Source: Gracilibacillus salinarum (GTDB taxonomy: Bacteria; Bacillota; Bacilli; Bacillales; Amphibacillaceae). Taken from it: a DNA stretch of 64,000 nucleotides. The notes beneath the pieces are model-generated. The model saw only the letters and a program-made list of their open reading frames with translations. It had not been told where the DNA came from and ran no database searches. Positions 54,870 to 64,000 of the stretch are shown here, in pieces. The DNA lies in contig NZ_CP095071.1 in the NCBI RefSeq assembly GCF_022919575.1, positions 3,730,001-3,794,000 on the forward strand. The letters are read 5' to 3'. The number at the start of each line of letters is the position of its first letter. Within the stretch, counting starts at the first letter, position 1. The translations under genes and the position numbers were made by a program.

Positions 54870-54998
54870 TATCCCCACTTTAAAATTGAGGGATTACTAA
54901 GAAGCAAAGTAGGGATAAACGGACGATAACTTCCTGATAAGTTTCGCTAGCAATCAGTGGGGAAAAAAACCTCCCTACTGATTGAAGTCTCACTTTAT
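54849..54998 (+). mobile_element. 150-bp palindromic mini-element, second full copy
   Basis: CGCGGCGCAAACC to GTCTCACTTTAT, exactly 150 bp like the copy at 8815. It follows TTTTAT. The right hairpin reads CAATCAG with CTGATTG where the first copy has CAATCAT with ATGATTG: both sides changed together. It may uncouple the symporter from the upstream genes. Confidence 0.85.
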
Positions 54999-55024
54999 AA
55001 AAATAACTAAGGGTGGTAGAAAAG

Positions 55025-56521
55025 ATGTTAGCAGAATCAAGTTTACTTCTTTGGACAGTCATAATTTTATTAGTAGCATATTTCGGTGTCGTGACCTGGA
55101 TTGGTAAAAAAGGGAGCGCCTTTAGTAAATCAATGAATGGATTTGCAACAGCACGAGGTAAGGTAAGTCCATGGTTAGTAGGAGCAAGCTTTGCAGCTTC
55201 TTATTCCAGTGCTAATTTGTTTATTGGTGTGCCGGGACTTGCTTATCAATATGGTACATCTGTTCTTTGGTATACGTTAGGCTGTTTCGGGGTATCTTGG
55301 GTTGGTTTGTTGATATTTGCTAAGACATTCTGGCGCTATGGTAAGAAGTTCGGTCGCGTATCTACAGTACCTGAATGGTTAGGACGTCGCTATAATTCTA
55401 AAGCCTTGCAAGTGATTGTTTCTGTACTTATTTTGTTTAATGTTTATTATATTGTAGGACAAAATGTAGGGCTGGCGACAATATTTGAAACAGTAATTGG
55501 TATCCCTTATTTCTGGGGAATTATTATTGGGGTAACGATTACGATTCTGTATATTGGACTAGGCGGTGCCTATGCCCAAATGATTACAGATGGAATTCAA
55601 GGCTTGCTGATGGCAATTACTTCGATTCTTATATTCATTTCTTTCTTTTGGACCATTGGCGGTGGTATTAATGTATTTGGGGAGCTGACTTCCAAGCTTG
55701 CAGCAGCTGATCCTAATCTGACAACCTTCGTTGGAGTTGAAGGTCCATATAACAGTGTATTAGCGATTATGGCTGTGCAATTTCTTTTATTCAGCTTCAT
55801 CCTGATGCCCCATTTACTGAATAAAATATTGTCGATTGAAACAGAAGAGGAATTGGCGCCATTTACGTTATCAACCGGTCTTGTATTATTTGTGATTTCC
55901 ACCTTGATGGTACTCGGTGGATTAGCTGCACGTGTCCTGTTTCCAGCACTTTCGAGTCCGGATGCCGCCATTCCAATGTATGTGATTGATTCATTTCCGA
56001 CAATTATCGCTGCAATCATGATCGTCGGCATTATTTCAGCAATTTTATCTAGTACCGACAGTCTTTATTTAGGGGTAACAACCAGTATTGGTAATGATTT
56101 TTACCGTGTACTGGCACCTATTTTCAAAAAGGATATCGGACAAGCTCAACTGGAATCACAATCAGTGAAAGTAGCAAAGGGCTCATTGATAGTTGTCGGC
56201 TTATTGTCTCTCTATATATCGCTGGACAGACCAGATTCGTTATCAATTTTAATTCAATTTAGCTTTTCTGCTATCTTATCAGGTATATTAGCACCAATCG
56301 CACTCGGTTACTTTTGGAAGAAAGCGACGAACTATGGTGCAATAGGAGCTGTCATCACAGGTGCAGGGCTTTATGTCGTTTTCACACAATTAAATGTGAT
56401 CGAAAATATTTATCTAGCAATGTTCTTCGCTTCCTTAGCATCATTCGTAGTGATGGGTGCGATCGGTTTCTTGACTGCTGATGAAAAACATGAAGAGCTT
56501 GTGTTAAAGAAAACAGTATAG
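55025..56521 (+). CDS. Sodium:solute symporter family protein
   Basis: 498 residues with about thirteen spans: GFATARGKVSPWLVGASFAASYSSANLFIG, YVIGLGGAYAQMITDGIQGLLMA-like region (LGGAYAQMITDGIQG) and GIISAILSSTDSLYLG (the SSS sodium-binding region). It imports an organic acid or similar with Na+. With the ligase and thiolases, short keto or hydroxy acids are likely. ATG 55025 follows AAGGGTGG. Confidence 0.93.
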   Translation: MLAESSLLLWTVIILLVAYFGVVTWIGKKGSAFSKSMNGFATARGKVSPWLVGASFAASYSSANLFIGVPGLAYQYGTSVLWYTLGCFGVSWVGLLIFAKTFWRYGKKFGRVSTVPEWLGRRYNSKALQVIVSVLILFNVYYIVGQNVGLATIFETVIGIPYFWGIIIGVTITILYIGLGGAYAQMITDGIQGLLMAITSILIFISFFWTIGGGINVFGELTSKLAAADPNLTTFVGVEGPYNSVLAIMAVQFLLFSFILMPHLLNKILSIETEEELAPFTLSTGLVLFVISTLMVLGGLAARVLFPALSSPDAAIPMYVIDSFPTIIAAIMIVGIISAILSSTDSLYLGVTTSIGNDFYRVLAPIFKKDIGQAQLESQSVKVAKGSLIVVGLLSLYISLDRPDSLSILIQFSFSAILSGILAPIALGYFWKKATNYGAIGAVITGAGLYVVFTQLNVIENIYLAMFFASLASFVVMGAIGFLTADEKHEELVLKKTV

Positions 56522-56529
56522 AAAAACGT

Positions 56530-56566
56530 GAAAAACTTAGAGACGGCATTCTCTAAGTTTTTCTGT
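56530..56566 (+). terminator. Terminator of the SAM-riboswitch operon
   Basis: AAAAACTTAGAG and CTCTAAGTTTTT form a 12-bp stem with a T tail. Confidence 0.9.
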
Positions 56567-56574
56567 ATACTCAC

Positions 56575-57260
56575 TCAAGAAAGCATATGGGTGAAGTCAC
56601 AGCAGTACTCATATGGAACATGAAGTTGAGTTCCTATAATATGGATTATGTAAACTAAGGATGGTCATTTTGATATAGATCATCTGCTTAGCAAAGCTCC
56701 GGAAATAGGCTCCGCGTCCTGTGGGAACGGCTTCAGCTAGGCTACTACTTGAATAGCAACTGTGCTGCCTTGTGCCGAGGAAGCTTACTACGAAGCGTTA
56801 CTTGCAGACACAGGCACAAATAAGTGGATCTTCAGCTCGTGCTGATTCCACGGGAGTCTCCGCCTATTTCCTACGCTTTAGGGAAGTGCTACAACGTATA
56901 TAAAAGTGAAAAGCAGCGGTGCTAGGCATTATCCATATTAAAGATGAGGTATAGACACTAAAGGATACCGATCAAAATACTAGCTGTATTATTAATTGTA
57001 GAGCAAAGCCATAGCGTAGGCCAACCACGTAGACTCCCGCGGGATTATGCAGGCGCTGGAGATCCACTTTGTGAAGTGCCCTTCACAAAGTTAGCTTCAG
57101 CCGTGCCCCGCAGGACGCGAAGTGGTTGGACGGAGAGGTATCCCAGCATATTAAATATCCCAATATGGATGCTTGGCTAGTAAAGATTAGTTGACATAAT
57201 CCATATTATAGGTAGTTGTATATTATTTATGTAAATTAGAACCGTGCGGGTATGGAAGTG
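56575..57260 (+). repeat. Dispersed composite hairpin element, copy 5 (best preserved)
   Basis: Outer repeats CCTATAATATGGATTATGT (from 56633) and ACATAATCCATATTATAGG (ending 57213) are perfect inverses over 19 bases. Module A runs from GGAAATAGGC (56702) to GCCTATTTCC (56871), module B from GGCCAACCACG (57019) to GTGGTTGGA (57129). Preceded at once by a terminator and followed by ACCGTGCGGG. Confidence 0.85.
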
Positions 57261-57351
57261 ATGGGTACGTTTAGAAAAGTCTTTAACTATAGAATCATTC
57301 TGTAGTAAAATGATAGTAAGTCTAAATATTTTACAAGGATGTGTGTAAGCG

Positions 57352-57852
57352 ATGTCAAAACAGTCGACGGTTACATTAACAATGGCAAAAGCATTTGATG
57401 TACAAGCAGAAAATGTGTATGAGGCATGGATCAATCCATCATTAATGAAAAAATGGCTTTTTACATTGGAGATGACCAATAAAGTAGCGAAGAGTGAGGC
57501 GAAAATCGGTGGTGAATGGGAGATTGTGGACCATCGTGATGGGAAAGATTACCGAGCAATTGGCGAGTATCGAGTCTTGGATGCACCAAATAAAATCGTT
57601 AAAACGTTTAAGATGCCACAGTTCAGTGATACGGAAGATGTAATTACTGTTACGATTGAATCCACAAAAAATGGCAGTCACATGACTTTCATTCAAAAAA
57701 TCATCGTCCCTCATGAGGAGAATTGGTCAGATGAAGATATCGAAAGGGCCGGCAAAGAATATCATGACAGTACTAAAGCAGGATGGGAAATGATGTTTGC
57801 CGGCTTGAAACAATTAGTAGAAACAGGAAAGATTCAATATCCCAACATGTAA
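57352..57852 (+). CDS. SRPBCC / AHSA1-like domain protein
   Basis: 166 residues of START-like fold: VYEAWINPSLMKKWLFTLEM, GGEWEIVDHRDGKDYRAIGEYRVLDAPNKIV and AGWEMMFAGLKQLVE are the AHSA1 marks. It binds a hydrophobic ligand in a central pocket; function unknown. AAGGATGTG before the ATG. Single gene. Confidence 0.9.
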   Translation: MSKQSTVTLTMAKAFDVQAENVYEAWINPSLMKKWLFTLEMTNKVAKSEAKIGGEWEIVDHRDGKDYRAIGEYRVLDAPNKIVKTFKMPQFSDTEDVITVTIESTKNGSHMTFIQKIIVPHEENWSDEDIERAGKEYHDSTKAGWEMMFAGLKQLVETGKIQYPNM

Positions 57853-57865
57853 TTAACCTTAAAGG

Positions 57866-57897
57866 AAGACTTCAATCCGAGCATTGAAGTCTTTCTT
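57866..57897 (+). terminator. Terminator of the SRPBCC gene
   Basis: AAGACTTCAAT (57866-57876) and ATTGAAGTCTT (57883-57893), followed by TCTT. Confidence 0.85.
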
Positions 57898-57903
57898 ATA
57901 AGT

Positions 57904-58165
57904 CAAGAAAGCATAAAAGTGCAGTTACAGCTGTAATCATATTGAAAATGATGCTAAGTTCCTGAAATATGGATTATGTTAACTGACTGCTTCGTGGTTA
58001 TTTTAAAATGATACATTTGGTGGGATACCACTCCAGCCAACAACTCCGCGTCTGACGGGGCATATTTCCCTAGGTTTATCAAAATGACCATTGTGCCATA
58101 CAGCCATAGTTAACATAATCCAAATTACAGGCAGCTGAATAAGGTAAACAGCACCGAGCGGATTT
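57904..58165 (+). repeat. Dispersed composite hairpin element, copy 6 (internally deleted)
   Basis: Keeps the left border (AGAAAGCATAAAAGTGCAG, TTCCTGAAATATGGATTATGT) and the right border (ACATAATCCAAATTACAGG), followed by ACCGAGCGG. Most of both modules is gone; a short CCGCGTCTGACGGGGC remains. Confidence 0.75.
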
Positions 58166-58189
58166 TGATCGGCATTTCTTAAAAATAAA

Positions 58190-58360
58190 TTAACGTATGA
58201 AGTTCTTTAAAATCTGTTTTCCTTTCTCAGTCAAATAGACATTTTTAGCATTTTGTATTTTTTTTGCTATATCTAGTGACATTGGCTTGGTCGTCTTTTT
58301 TCTCTCCAAAAAAAACGCCTCCTTTTTAGTAATGTATGTAGGAAACGAAGTAGCGAAAGA
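58190..58360 (-). pseudogene. 3' fragment of an unknown gene
   Basis: On the minus strand a frame reads TSFPTYITKKEAFFLERKK...PMSLDIAKKIQNAKNVYLTEKGKQILKNFIR and stops. It is protein-like but has no start; an in-frame stop lies just upstream. An internal ATG has GGAGG nearby but would code only 31 residues. I read it as a truncated relic. No family recognised. Confidence 0.4.
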
Positions 58361-58462
58361 GTCAACTATACCTAGTCAATCGTGTAATTTTTGCCTAGAC
58401 TACCTGAATAGAATAAATGGTGTGGCATGTGATTTACAATGAGTAAATTATATGGTTTAATG

Positions 58463-58480
58463 TGAGTGAGTAATCACTCA
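58463..58480 (+). promoter_or_regulatory. TetR-type operator before the ABC exporter operon
   Basis: TGAGTGA, GTAA, TCACTCA is a perfect 7-bp inverted repeat, about 135 bp before the ATPase gene. Likely site of the TetR protein at 60377. Confidence 0.6.
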
Positions 58481-58614
58481 TTTATGAACTAAGAAAGTGT
58501 AAGTTTCAGCGATGAAGCAGACCGACGTGGAGAAATATTTACATGTACAAAGTTAAAGAAAAAGCTATGGCAGATCCATGTCGAGTTTTTCTAATAAATA
58601 AGGAGGTCGTATTC

Positions 58615-59334
58615 ATGCAACAATTTGTAACGATGAATGATGTTTCGCTTTCCTTTGGTAAAGAGAAAGTACTCCAAAATATTGATATGTCGGTACAAGA
58701 AGGGGAAATATTCGGATTGTTAGGCCCTTCCGGAGCAGGGAAAACAACACTGGTTAAAATTATCGCAGGTATTTTGGAAGCGGATAACGGTAAAGTATTT
58801 GTCCAAAATAAGCAAGTTCCATCATTGAAATTATTGCGTTCCATTGGTTATATGGCTCAAGCCGATGCCTTATATCATGAACTTTCTGCCAGAGAAAATC
58901 TTGATTTCTTTGCCACGTTATATGGTATGAGAAAGAAAAAGCGAAAAAAAGCCATTTCGCATGTGGCAGAGATAGTCAATTTAACTAAGCATTTAGATAA
59001 AGAAGTTCGCCATTTCTCAGGTGGTATGAAGCGAAGACTTTCACTAGCAGCAGCATTAATGCATACACCAAAATTGCTGATTTTGGATGAGCCGACGGTA
59101 GGAATTGATCCATTACTGCGTCAGACGATCTGGGAGGAGTTCTACAAACTGAAAGAACAAGGTGTCACGATTATTGTCACAACTCATGTCATGGATGAAG
59201 CAGAAAAATGTGATCGCTTGGCTTTGTTGCGGAACAGTTCTGTTATTGCGTGTGATACACCCGAAGAAATAAAATCAGCACAAAATGTATCCACAATAGA
59301 AGAGGCGTTTTTAGCATATGGGGGTGAAGCATAA
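58615..59334 (+). CDS. ABC transporter ATP-binding protein (ABC-2 exporter)
   Basis: 239 residues: GPSGAGKTT (Walker A), FSGGMKRRLSLA (signature), LLILDEPTVGID (Walker B) and TTHVMDEAEKCD (switch His). It powers export with the permease that overlaps by 1 bp. ATG 58615 follows AAGGAGG; the frame open from 58543 is unsupported upstream. Confidence 0.93.
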   Translation: MQQFVTMNDVSLSFGKEKVLQNIDMSVQEGEIFGLLGPSGAGKTTLVKIIAGILEADNGKVFVQNKQVPSLKLLRSIGYMAQADALYHELSARENLDFFATLYGMRKKKRKKAISHVAEIVNLTKHLDKEVRHFSGGMKRRLSLAAALMHTPKLLILDEPTVGIDPLLRQTIWEEFYKLKEQGVTIIVTTHVMDEAEKCDRLALLRNSSVIACDTPEEIKSAQNVSTIEEAFLAYGGEA

Positions 59335-60359
59335 TGAACGTAATAGCAATTGCCAAACGAATTTTTCAGCAGTTTATTCGTGACAAACGTTCTTTAGCAT
59401 TACTTCTTTTAGCACCGATATTAGTGCTTACTCTCATCTGGCTTGTACTCGACAGTGAAGATTATCAACCGAGCATTGTGACACAAGAATTGCCAGAACA
59501 AATGGAAGAAGCGTTAGATGAAGCATTTGATAAAGAGATCGATCATCTAACGAAAGAAGAAACTGAAGAAGCTTTTAAAGATGGTGAGTATGATGCATTC
59601 GTCTCGATGGAGGATGGCCAATTAGCCATATTATTGGAAGGCAGTGACCCTACTGCGAACTCCACGACATTAAAAACGTTGCAGGATGCATTGCAAAGCC
59701 TGGATCCAGATAATAACAGACAAATGAGTGTCGATTATTTTTATGGTTCTGATGAGTTAAATCTATTTGATCAGGTTGGTTCTGTGTTAATCGGATTTTT
59801 CATCTTTTTCTTTGTTTTTATTATAGGTGGTATCTCCTTCCTAAGGGAAAGAACACAAGGGACACTGGAGAAATTATTGTCTACACCAGTGAAAAGATGG
59901 GAGATTGTGATTGGTTATTTACTCGGTTTCGGGCTGTTTACTATTATTCAGTCGTTTATTATTGTCAGCTATGCAGTTTATCTATTAGATATTTGGATGG
60001 CGGGTGACTTCTGGCAGTTGATTATTGTTACGATTCTGCTTGCTATAACTGCTTTAAGCTTGGCTACTTTATTGTCTGCATTTGCCAACAATGAGTTTCA
60101 AATCATGCAATTTATTCCGATTGTTATCGTTCCGCAGATTTTCTTCTCAGGTATTTTTCAAATCGAAACATTACCTGAATGGCTGCAGGTTGTCAGTAAA
60201 TTCATGCCATTAACGTATGGCGCAGATGCGATGAAAGCCATAATGATCAAAGGATGGAACATTTGGGATATCTGGTCCGATATCGCTGTTATCGTAGGAT
60301 TTGCATTCGTGTTTGTGATACTGAATATCGTTGCATTACGTAAGCATCGTAAGTTATAA
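59334..60359 (+). CDS. ABC-2 type exporter permease
   Basis: 341 residues: one N-terminal span (LALLLLAPILVLTLIWLVL), a large extracellular loop (about 40-150) and five C-terminal spans with FLRERTQGTLEKLLSTPVKRWEIVIGYLLGF, typical of ABC-2 permeases of the YhgE/DrrB/NatB-like type. Probably drug or lipid export; substrate unknown. ATAATG junction with the ATPase gene. Confidence 0.92.
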   Translation: MNVIAIAKRIFQQFIRDKRSLALLLLAPILVLTLIWLVLDSEDYQPSIVTQELPEQMEEALDEAFDKEIDHLTKEETEEAFKDGEYDAFVSMEDGQLAILLEGSDPTANSTTLKTLQDALQSLDPDNNRQMSVDYFYGSDELNLFDQVGSVLIGFFIFFFVFIIGGISFLRERTQGTLEKLLSTPVKRWEIVIGYLLGFGLFTIIQSFIIVSYAVYLLDIWMAGDFWQLIIVTILLAITALSLATLLSAFANNEFQIMQFIPIVIVPQIFFSGIFQIETLPEWLQVVSKFMPLTYGADAMKAIMIKGWNIWDIWSDIAVIVGFAFVFVILNIVALRKHRKL

Positions 60360-60376
60360 AGGTAGAGAGGTGATTA

Positions 60377-61039
60377 ATGTTGGAACCGCAAGATCGAGAT
60401 CTCTTAGTTGATGTATTAGAGATGAATGAAGAGAAACTAACTCTTAAACAGGCAAAAATTGTGCAAGCAGCTATCGAAGTTTTTTCTGAAAAAGGTTTTG
60501 CGGGCACTTCAACGAGTGAAATAGCGAAACGTGCAGGGGTTGCAGAAGGGACCATTTTCCGTCATTACAAAACGAAAAAGGATTTATTAATTTCGATTGT
60601 CCTCCCGGTGATATCTAAGCTGGCATTACCGTTTTTAGCAGATCAATTTGTGAAGGAAGTTTTTGAAGATGAATACGAGGAGATCGATGAGTTTTTTCGG
60701 GAATTAATCTATAATCGTTTTTATTTTGTAAAGAAGAATGTGCCTTTGATGAAAATTGTATTGCAGGAGATGTTCTATCATTCTGAAATAAAAGAGAATC
60801 TTAGTGAAATTCTCGCTGATAAACTGATGCCAGCATTCTCACAAGCAATCCAACGTTTTCTGAATGAAGACCAAAAGGAAAAGGTTCCCATGGAAACAAT
60901 CCTTCGACTCTCCATCAGTTCGGTCGTAGGCTATCTGATTACCCGTTTTATGATCGCACCAGATCATGCCTGGGATGATGACCAGGAAATCGAATATACG
61001 ATTCAATTTATCAGGAGCGGTCTGAAAGGATTAGCTTGA
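60377..61039 (+). CDS. TetR/AcrR family regulator of the ABC exporter
   Basis: 220 residues. Helix-turn-helix [44 protein letters not shown], then a helical ligand domain. 17 bp after the permease, GGTAGAGAGG before the start. It probably represses this operon through the palindrome at 58463 and responds to the exported compound. Confidence 0.93.
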   Translation: MLEPQDRDLLVDVLEMNEEKLTLKQAKIVQAAIEVFSEKGFAGTSTSEIAKRAGVAEGTIFRHYKTKKDLLISIVLPVISKLALPFLADQFVKEVFEDEYEEIDEFFRELIYNRFYFVKKNVPLMKIVLQEMFYHSEIKENLSEILADKLMPAFSQAIQRFLNEDQKEKVPMETILRLSISSVVGYLITRFMIAPDHAWDDDQEIEYTIQFIRSGLKGLA

Positions 61040-61040
61040 T

Positions 61041-61080
61041 AAAAAAAGGAGCCATTTGCAGAGAATGGTTCCTTTTTTAT
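61041..61080 (+). terminator. Terminator of the ABC exporter operon
   Basis: AAGGAGCCATT (61046-61056) and AATGGTTCCTT (61064-61074), then a run of T. Confidence 0.9.
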
Positions 61081-61146
61081 GAGGTGGGGAAGTGTATGAT
61101 TGCAGCAATGCAGAAGCACGACTTAGTGAAAAATGAAAAAAAGGAT

Positions 61147-61610
61147 CCAAAAGTAGGGAGCAATCAGCAGAGATTTGTATCGTTTAGCGAGAAAGTAACC
61201 AAAAGTAGGGAGCAATCAGCAGAGATTTGTATCATTTAGCGAGAAAGGAACCAAATGTGGTGAGCAGTCAACAGAGATTTGTATCGTTTAGCGAGAAAGG
61301 GACCAAAAATAGGGAGCAATCAGCAGAGATTTGTATCGTTTAGCGAGAAAGTAACCAAAAGTAGGGAGCAATCAGCAGAGATTTGTATCGTTTAGCGAGA
61401 AAGTAACCAAAAGTAGGGAGCAATCAGCAGAGATTTGTATCGTTTAGCGAGAAAGGGACCAAAAGTGGGGAACAGTCAACAGAGATTTGTATTGTTTAGT
61501 GAGAAAGGAACCAAAAGTGGTGAGCAATCAGCAGAGATTTGTATCGTTTAATGAGAAAGGAACCAAAAGTAGGAAGCACTCACCAAAGATTTGTACCGTT
61601 AAAAAAGAAA
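61147..61610 (+). repeat. Tandem array of nine 52-bp units
   Basis: Units begin CCAAAAGTAG at 61147, 61199, 61251 and so on every 52 bp to 61563, with no indels. Each carries AGCAATCAGCAGAGATTTG, TATCGTTTAGCGAGAAAG. Units 1, 5 and 6 are almost identical; 3 and 7 share variants (AGTCAACAG); unit 9 is decayed. Two open frames inside it repeat the same residues every 52 bases and are not genes. The core is shared with 3066-3345. Confidence 0.92.
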
Positions 61611-61639
61611 GAAGACATATGATGGTGGTTCTCGGCTGG

Positions 61640-61805
61640 TTTTGTCTCCTTGAAGAGTCTGTACTATTGCCAGAGCAGATGCATAGTCTCCCGCGGGGCG
61701 AAAGGTGACTGGAAAAACCGCTATGTGAAACTATACATAATCCATCTTATAGCTAGTTGTATATTATATGTGGTAAAAACAGGTCCGGCGGATGCCCGGT
61801 TTTCC
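61640..61805 (+). repeat. Dispersed composite hairpin element, right-end remnant (copy 7)
   Basis: CTCCCGCGGGGCG (61688) is a scrap of module B. The right border (ACATAATCCATCTTATAGC...) at 61734-61753 and the trailing terminator-like CCGGCGGATGCCCGGTTTTCC remain. No gene between 61081 and 61920. Confidence 0.65.
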
Positions 61806-61920
61806 TTATGCTTTCATAGGGTGCATAGAATGCCAGCAAGCAACAAAGATTATAAAAAGTGATATCTATGTTATGCTCAGAGTAAGGATTAAGACAGATT
61901 GCTTGCTGAAAGGAGATCCT

Positions 61921-63381
61921 ATGACAGTTCAACAAAATGAAGGCTGGAAGCTCGATAACAGTTACCAACGCTTACCTGGAATCTTCTATGCGAGAGTACA
62001 GCCAACTTCAGTAAAGGCACCTGAAATAGTAAAACTGAACAAATCTTTAGCGAAAGAGATCGGTTTGGATTCAGAAGAAATCAAAAATGCCGCAGATCTA
62101 TTTGGAGGAAACAGAGTTCCGGCTGGCAGTATACCGATAGCTCAAGCCTATGCCGGACATCAATTTGCCAACTTTACCATGCTTGGCGATGGAAGGGCTG
62201 TTTTATTGGGAGAACAGATTACTCCAGAAGGAGATCGTGTAGACATCCAATTAAAAGGTTCCGGCAAAACTCCTTACTCTCGAGGGGGAGATGGCCGTGC
62301 AGTATTAGCACCGATGTTGCGTGAGTATTTAATTAGTGAGGCGATGCACGGACTCAAGATACCGACAAACCGCAGCTTGGCAGTGGTGACTACAGGTGAA
62401 AACGTACAACGAGAAATAGAGTTCCCAGGAGCTGTTCTAACAAGAGTAGCAGACAGTCATTTGCGCGTAGGTACGTTCCAATATGCAAGGAATTGGGGCA
62501 GCGAAGAAGACTTGCAGGCATTAGCAGACTATGCAATAGACCGTCATTATCCAGAAATAAAGGAAGCAGACAATCGTTACCTTGCACTCTTAGAAGAAGT
62601 CGTGAAGAAACAAGCTGCCTTAGTTGCAAAATGGCAGCTAGTCGGTTTTATTCATGGCGTGATGAATACAGATAATGTAACGATTAGCGGGCAGACCATT
62701 GATTACGGTCCTTGCGCCTTTATGGATCAGTATGATAGAAGTACAGTTTTTAGTTCAATTGATGTGCAGGGACGCTATGCTTATGGCAATCAACCCGACA
62801 TCACTGGCTGGAATTTAGCACGATTTGCTGAATCATTATTAATTCTCATTGATAAAGACGAAGAAGCCGCCCTGGAAATGGCTAAGGATGTCATGCACAG
62901 CTATATAGACATATATGAAGAACACTGGCTTAGCGGTATGCGTCAGAAACTAGGGTTATCAGAATCACAGGCTACTGATAAAGATTTGATCGCAAGACTG
63001 CTGGATTTAATGGAGCAGCATCAGGCCGATTATACAAATACCTTTCGTTCATTGACTTTAGATACGTATGATGAAAGGGAAAAGCTGTTTCAATCGAATG
63101 CATTTAAGCAATGGTATCAGCAATGGCAGGAAAGATTAGAAGCAGAACAGGCTACTAAGGATAAAGTTCAACAATTGATGAAAGCAAATAACCCATCGAT
63201 TATTCCTCGTAATTATCTGGTAGAGAATGCTTTAGATAGTGCTGCTAACGGTGACTTTCAACTTTTCGATGAGTTATTACAGGTATTTGTCGATCCATAT
63301 GCTTATTCCAAAGAGCAAGAGCCATACGCAGAGTTACCACCAGAACCAGATCAACCGTTTCAAACCTTTTGTGGTACATGA
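61921..63381 (+). CDS. selO: Protein adenylyltransferase SelO (YdiU/UPF0061)
   Basis: 486 residues, full length for SelO. Pseudokinase-fold marks: [55 protein letters not shown], then [24 protein letters not shown] (catalytic and metal Asn/Asp). Known SelO transfers AMP to Ser/Thr/Tyr of target proteins in redox stress. ATG 61921 follows AAAGGAGATCCT; the frame extending to 61792 is repeat DNA. The usual C-terminal Cys is seen (FCGT). Single gene. Confidence 0.95.
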   Translation: MTVQQNEGWKLDNSYQRLPGIFYARVQPTSVKAPEIVKLNKSLAKEIGLDSEEIKNAADLFGGNRVPAGSIPIAQAYAGHQFANFTMLGDGRAVLLGEQITPEGDRVDIQLKGSGKTPYSRGGDGRAVLAPMLREYLISEAMHGLKIPTNRSLAVVTTGENVQREIEFPGAVLTRVADSHLRVGTFQYARNWGSEEDLQALADYAIDRHYPEIKEADNRYLALLEEVVKKQAALVAKWQLVGFIHGVMNTDNVTISGQTIDYGPCAFMDQYDRSTVFSSIDVQGRYAYGNQPDITGWNLARFAESLLILIDKDEEAALEMAKDVMHSYIDIYEEHWLSGMRQKLGLSESQATDKDLIARLLDLMEQHQADYTNTFRSLTLDTYDEREKLFQSNAFKQWYQQWQERLEAEQATKDKVQQLMKANNPSIIPRNYLVENALDSAANGDFQLFDELLQVFVDPYAYSKEQEPYAELPPEPDQPFQTFCGT

Positions 63382-63406
63382 TGGAGTAAAACAGCTTACT
63401 CAGAAT

Positions 63407-63468
63407 AAAAGCCGGACACACTGCGAAGTGAACCATAACAGTTCCAGTAGTGCCCGGCTTTTTTTTGT
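63407..63468 (+). terminator. Terminator of selO
   Basis: AAAAGCCGG and CCGGCTTTT with CAC/GTG inside, followed by a run of T. Confidence 0.85.
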
Positions 63469-63613
63469 ATTGCAAAATTTATGAGATGCTTGAAATGTAA
63501 GTGGTACTATGAAAGCTCGCTAAAAATCCTATTGATTAATTCATTTGTTTCTGAAATAATATTAAGTGAACGAAAAATAAACAAAAGCATTTAGTGAAAA
63601 GAGGGAGATTAGA

Positions 63614-64000
63614 TTGCAATCCATTACTTTACATAATCCTATTTTTTGGTCAGATGTCCCCGATGTTGACGTAATCAGAGTTGGTGGCGCTTTCTATATG
63701 GTGAGTACCAGTATGCATTCCATGCCGGGCTGTCCAATAATGAAATCGGTTAACTTGCGAGATTGGGAGACAGTAACCTACGTTTATAATACATTGGAGG
63801 ATAACCCAGCACACCGATTGCAAGATGAGAAAGGAATTTACGGACAAGGTCAGTGGGCGACAAGTCTTCGTTTTCATAATGATATATACTATCTTTGTTT
63901 TTCAAGTAATGATATGCAGCAATTTTATATTTATCAATCGAAGGATATTGAAAATGGTCCGTGGTCTCGTTCTGTTATAAATGGTATTTACCACGATCCA
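63614..64000 (+). CDS. Glycoside hydrolase family 43 protein, 5' part (runs off the window)
   Basis: The first 129 codons of a GH43 five-bladed propeller: NPIFWSDVPDVDVIRVGGAFYMVSTSMH, where the DVD Asp is the usual catalytic base, then WETVTYVYNTL, GQGQWATSLRFHNDIYYLCFSSND. Probably an intracellular beta-xylosidase or arabinofuranosidase; no signal peptide. TTG 63614 has GAGGGAG seven bases before it. The 3' end lies beyond 64000. Confidence 0.88.
   Translation, partial: MQSITLHNPIFWSDVPDVDVIRVGGAFYMVSTSMHSMPGCPIMKSVNLRDWETVTYVYNTLEDNPAHRLQDEKGIYGQGQWATSLRFHNDIYYLCFSSNDMQQFYIYQSKDIENGPWSRSVINGIYHDP

Noticed and set aside
61147..61610. Possible CRISPR array
   Set aside because: The 52-bp units are contiguous and fully repetitive. 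There are no unique spacers and no cas genes.
61036..61708. Open frames of 67 and 73 codons in the tandem array
   Set aside because: Their residues just mirror the 52-bp repeats and they lack ribosome sites; low-complexity by-products.

Overview
The window is low-GC Firmicutes DNA, most likely from a spore-forming, plant-polymer-degrading Bacillaceae of the Gracilibacillus/Oceanobacillus/Amphibacillus kind. The grounds are strong GGAGG-type ribosome sites with many TTG/GTG starts, CcpA (cre-like) boxes, a SAM-I riboswitch, LicT/RAT antitermination, a bd oxidase with a CydS-like third subunit, and genes for beta-glucoside, pectin and xylan use. I see no rRNA, tRNA or CRISPR. The genus is inference.

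0-17.5 kb: tail of an ABC substrate-binding protein; a SET-domain gene; a putative type I toxin-antitoxin pair (31-aa toxin with an antisense promoter); cold-shock and DHFR-like genes; a DbpA-type RNA helicase. A VOC gene is split by a 2448-bp IS21 element and a DUF2332 gene is split by a 150-bp palindromic mini-element. A PadR operon, a chemoreceptor-like gene in an operon with a TPP enzyme, and an ECF sigma factor with an LCP-type anti-sigma factor follow.

17.5-37 kb: an ArsR-regulated heavy-metal ATPase; a phospholipase A2-like protein; a LicT-controlled beta-glucoside PTS and 6-phospho-beta-glucosidase; then a TRAP transporter, a PucR-type regulator and a five-gene operon (Zn carbamoylase, PyrK-like, PyrD-like, dihydroorotase/allantoinase-like, nitroreductase). 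The last group reads as a catabolic cyclic-ureide route, possibly orotate to aspartate.

37-64 kb: a CapA-like protein, AI-2E exporter, FGGY sugar kinase, pectate lyase, cydAB with two unlisted small membrane proteins, cupin and ASCH genes. A SAM-I riboswitch then precedes a thiolase / acetoacetate-CoA ligase / thiolase-like / DUF35 / symporter operon, which is an unusual target for it. Last come an SRPBCC gene, an ABC-2 exporter with its TetR regulator, a 9 x 52-bp tandem array, selO and the start of a GH43 glycosidase.

Two dispersed repeat families fill the spaces between genes. One is a 150-bp three-hairpin element (2 full copies, 6 deleted ones) whose two precise insertions can be read from interrupted genes, resembling IS200/IS605-derived palindromic elements. 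The other is a 550-700 bp composite of GC-rich hairpins with terminal inverted repeats (about eight copies or remnants). No transposase for either is in the window.
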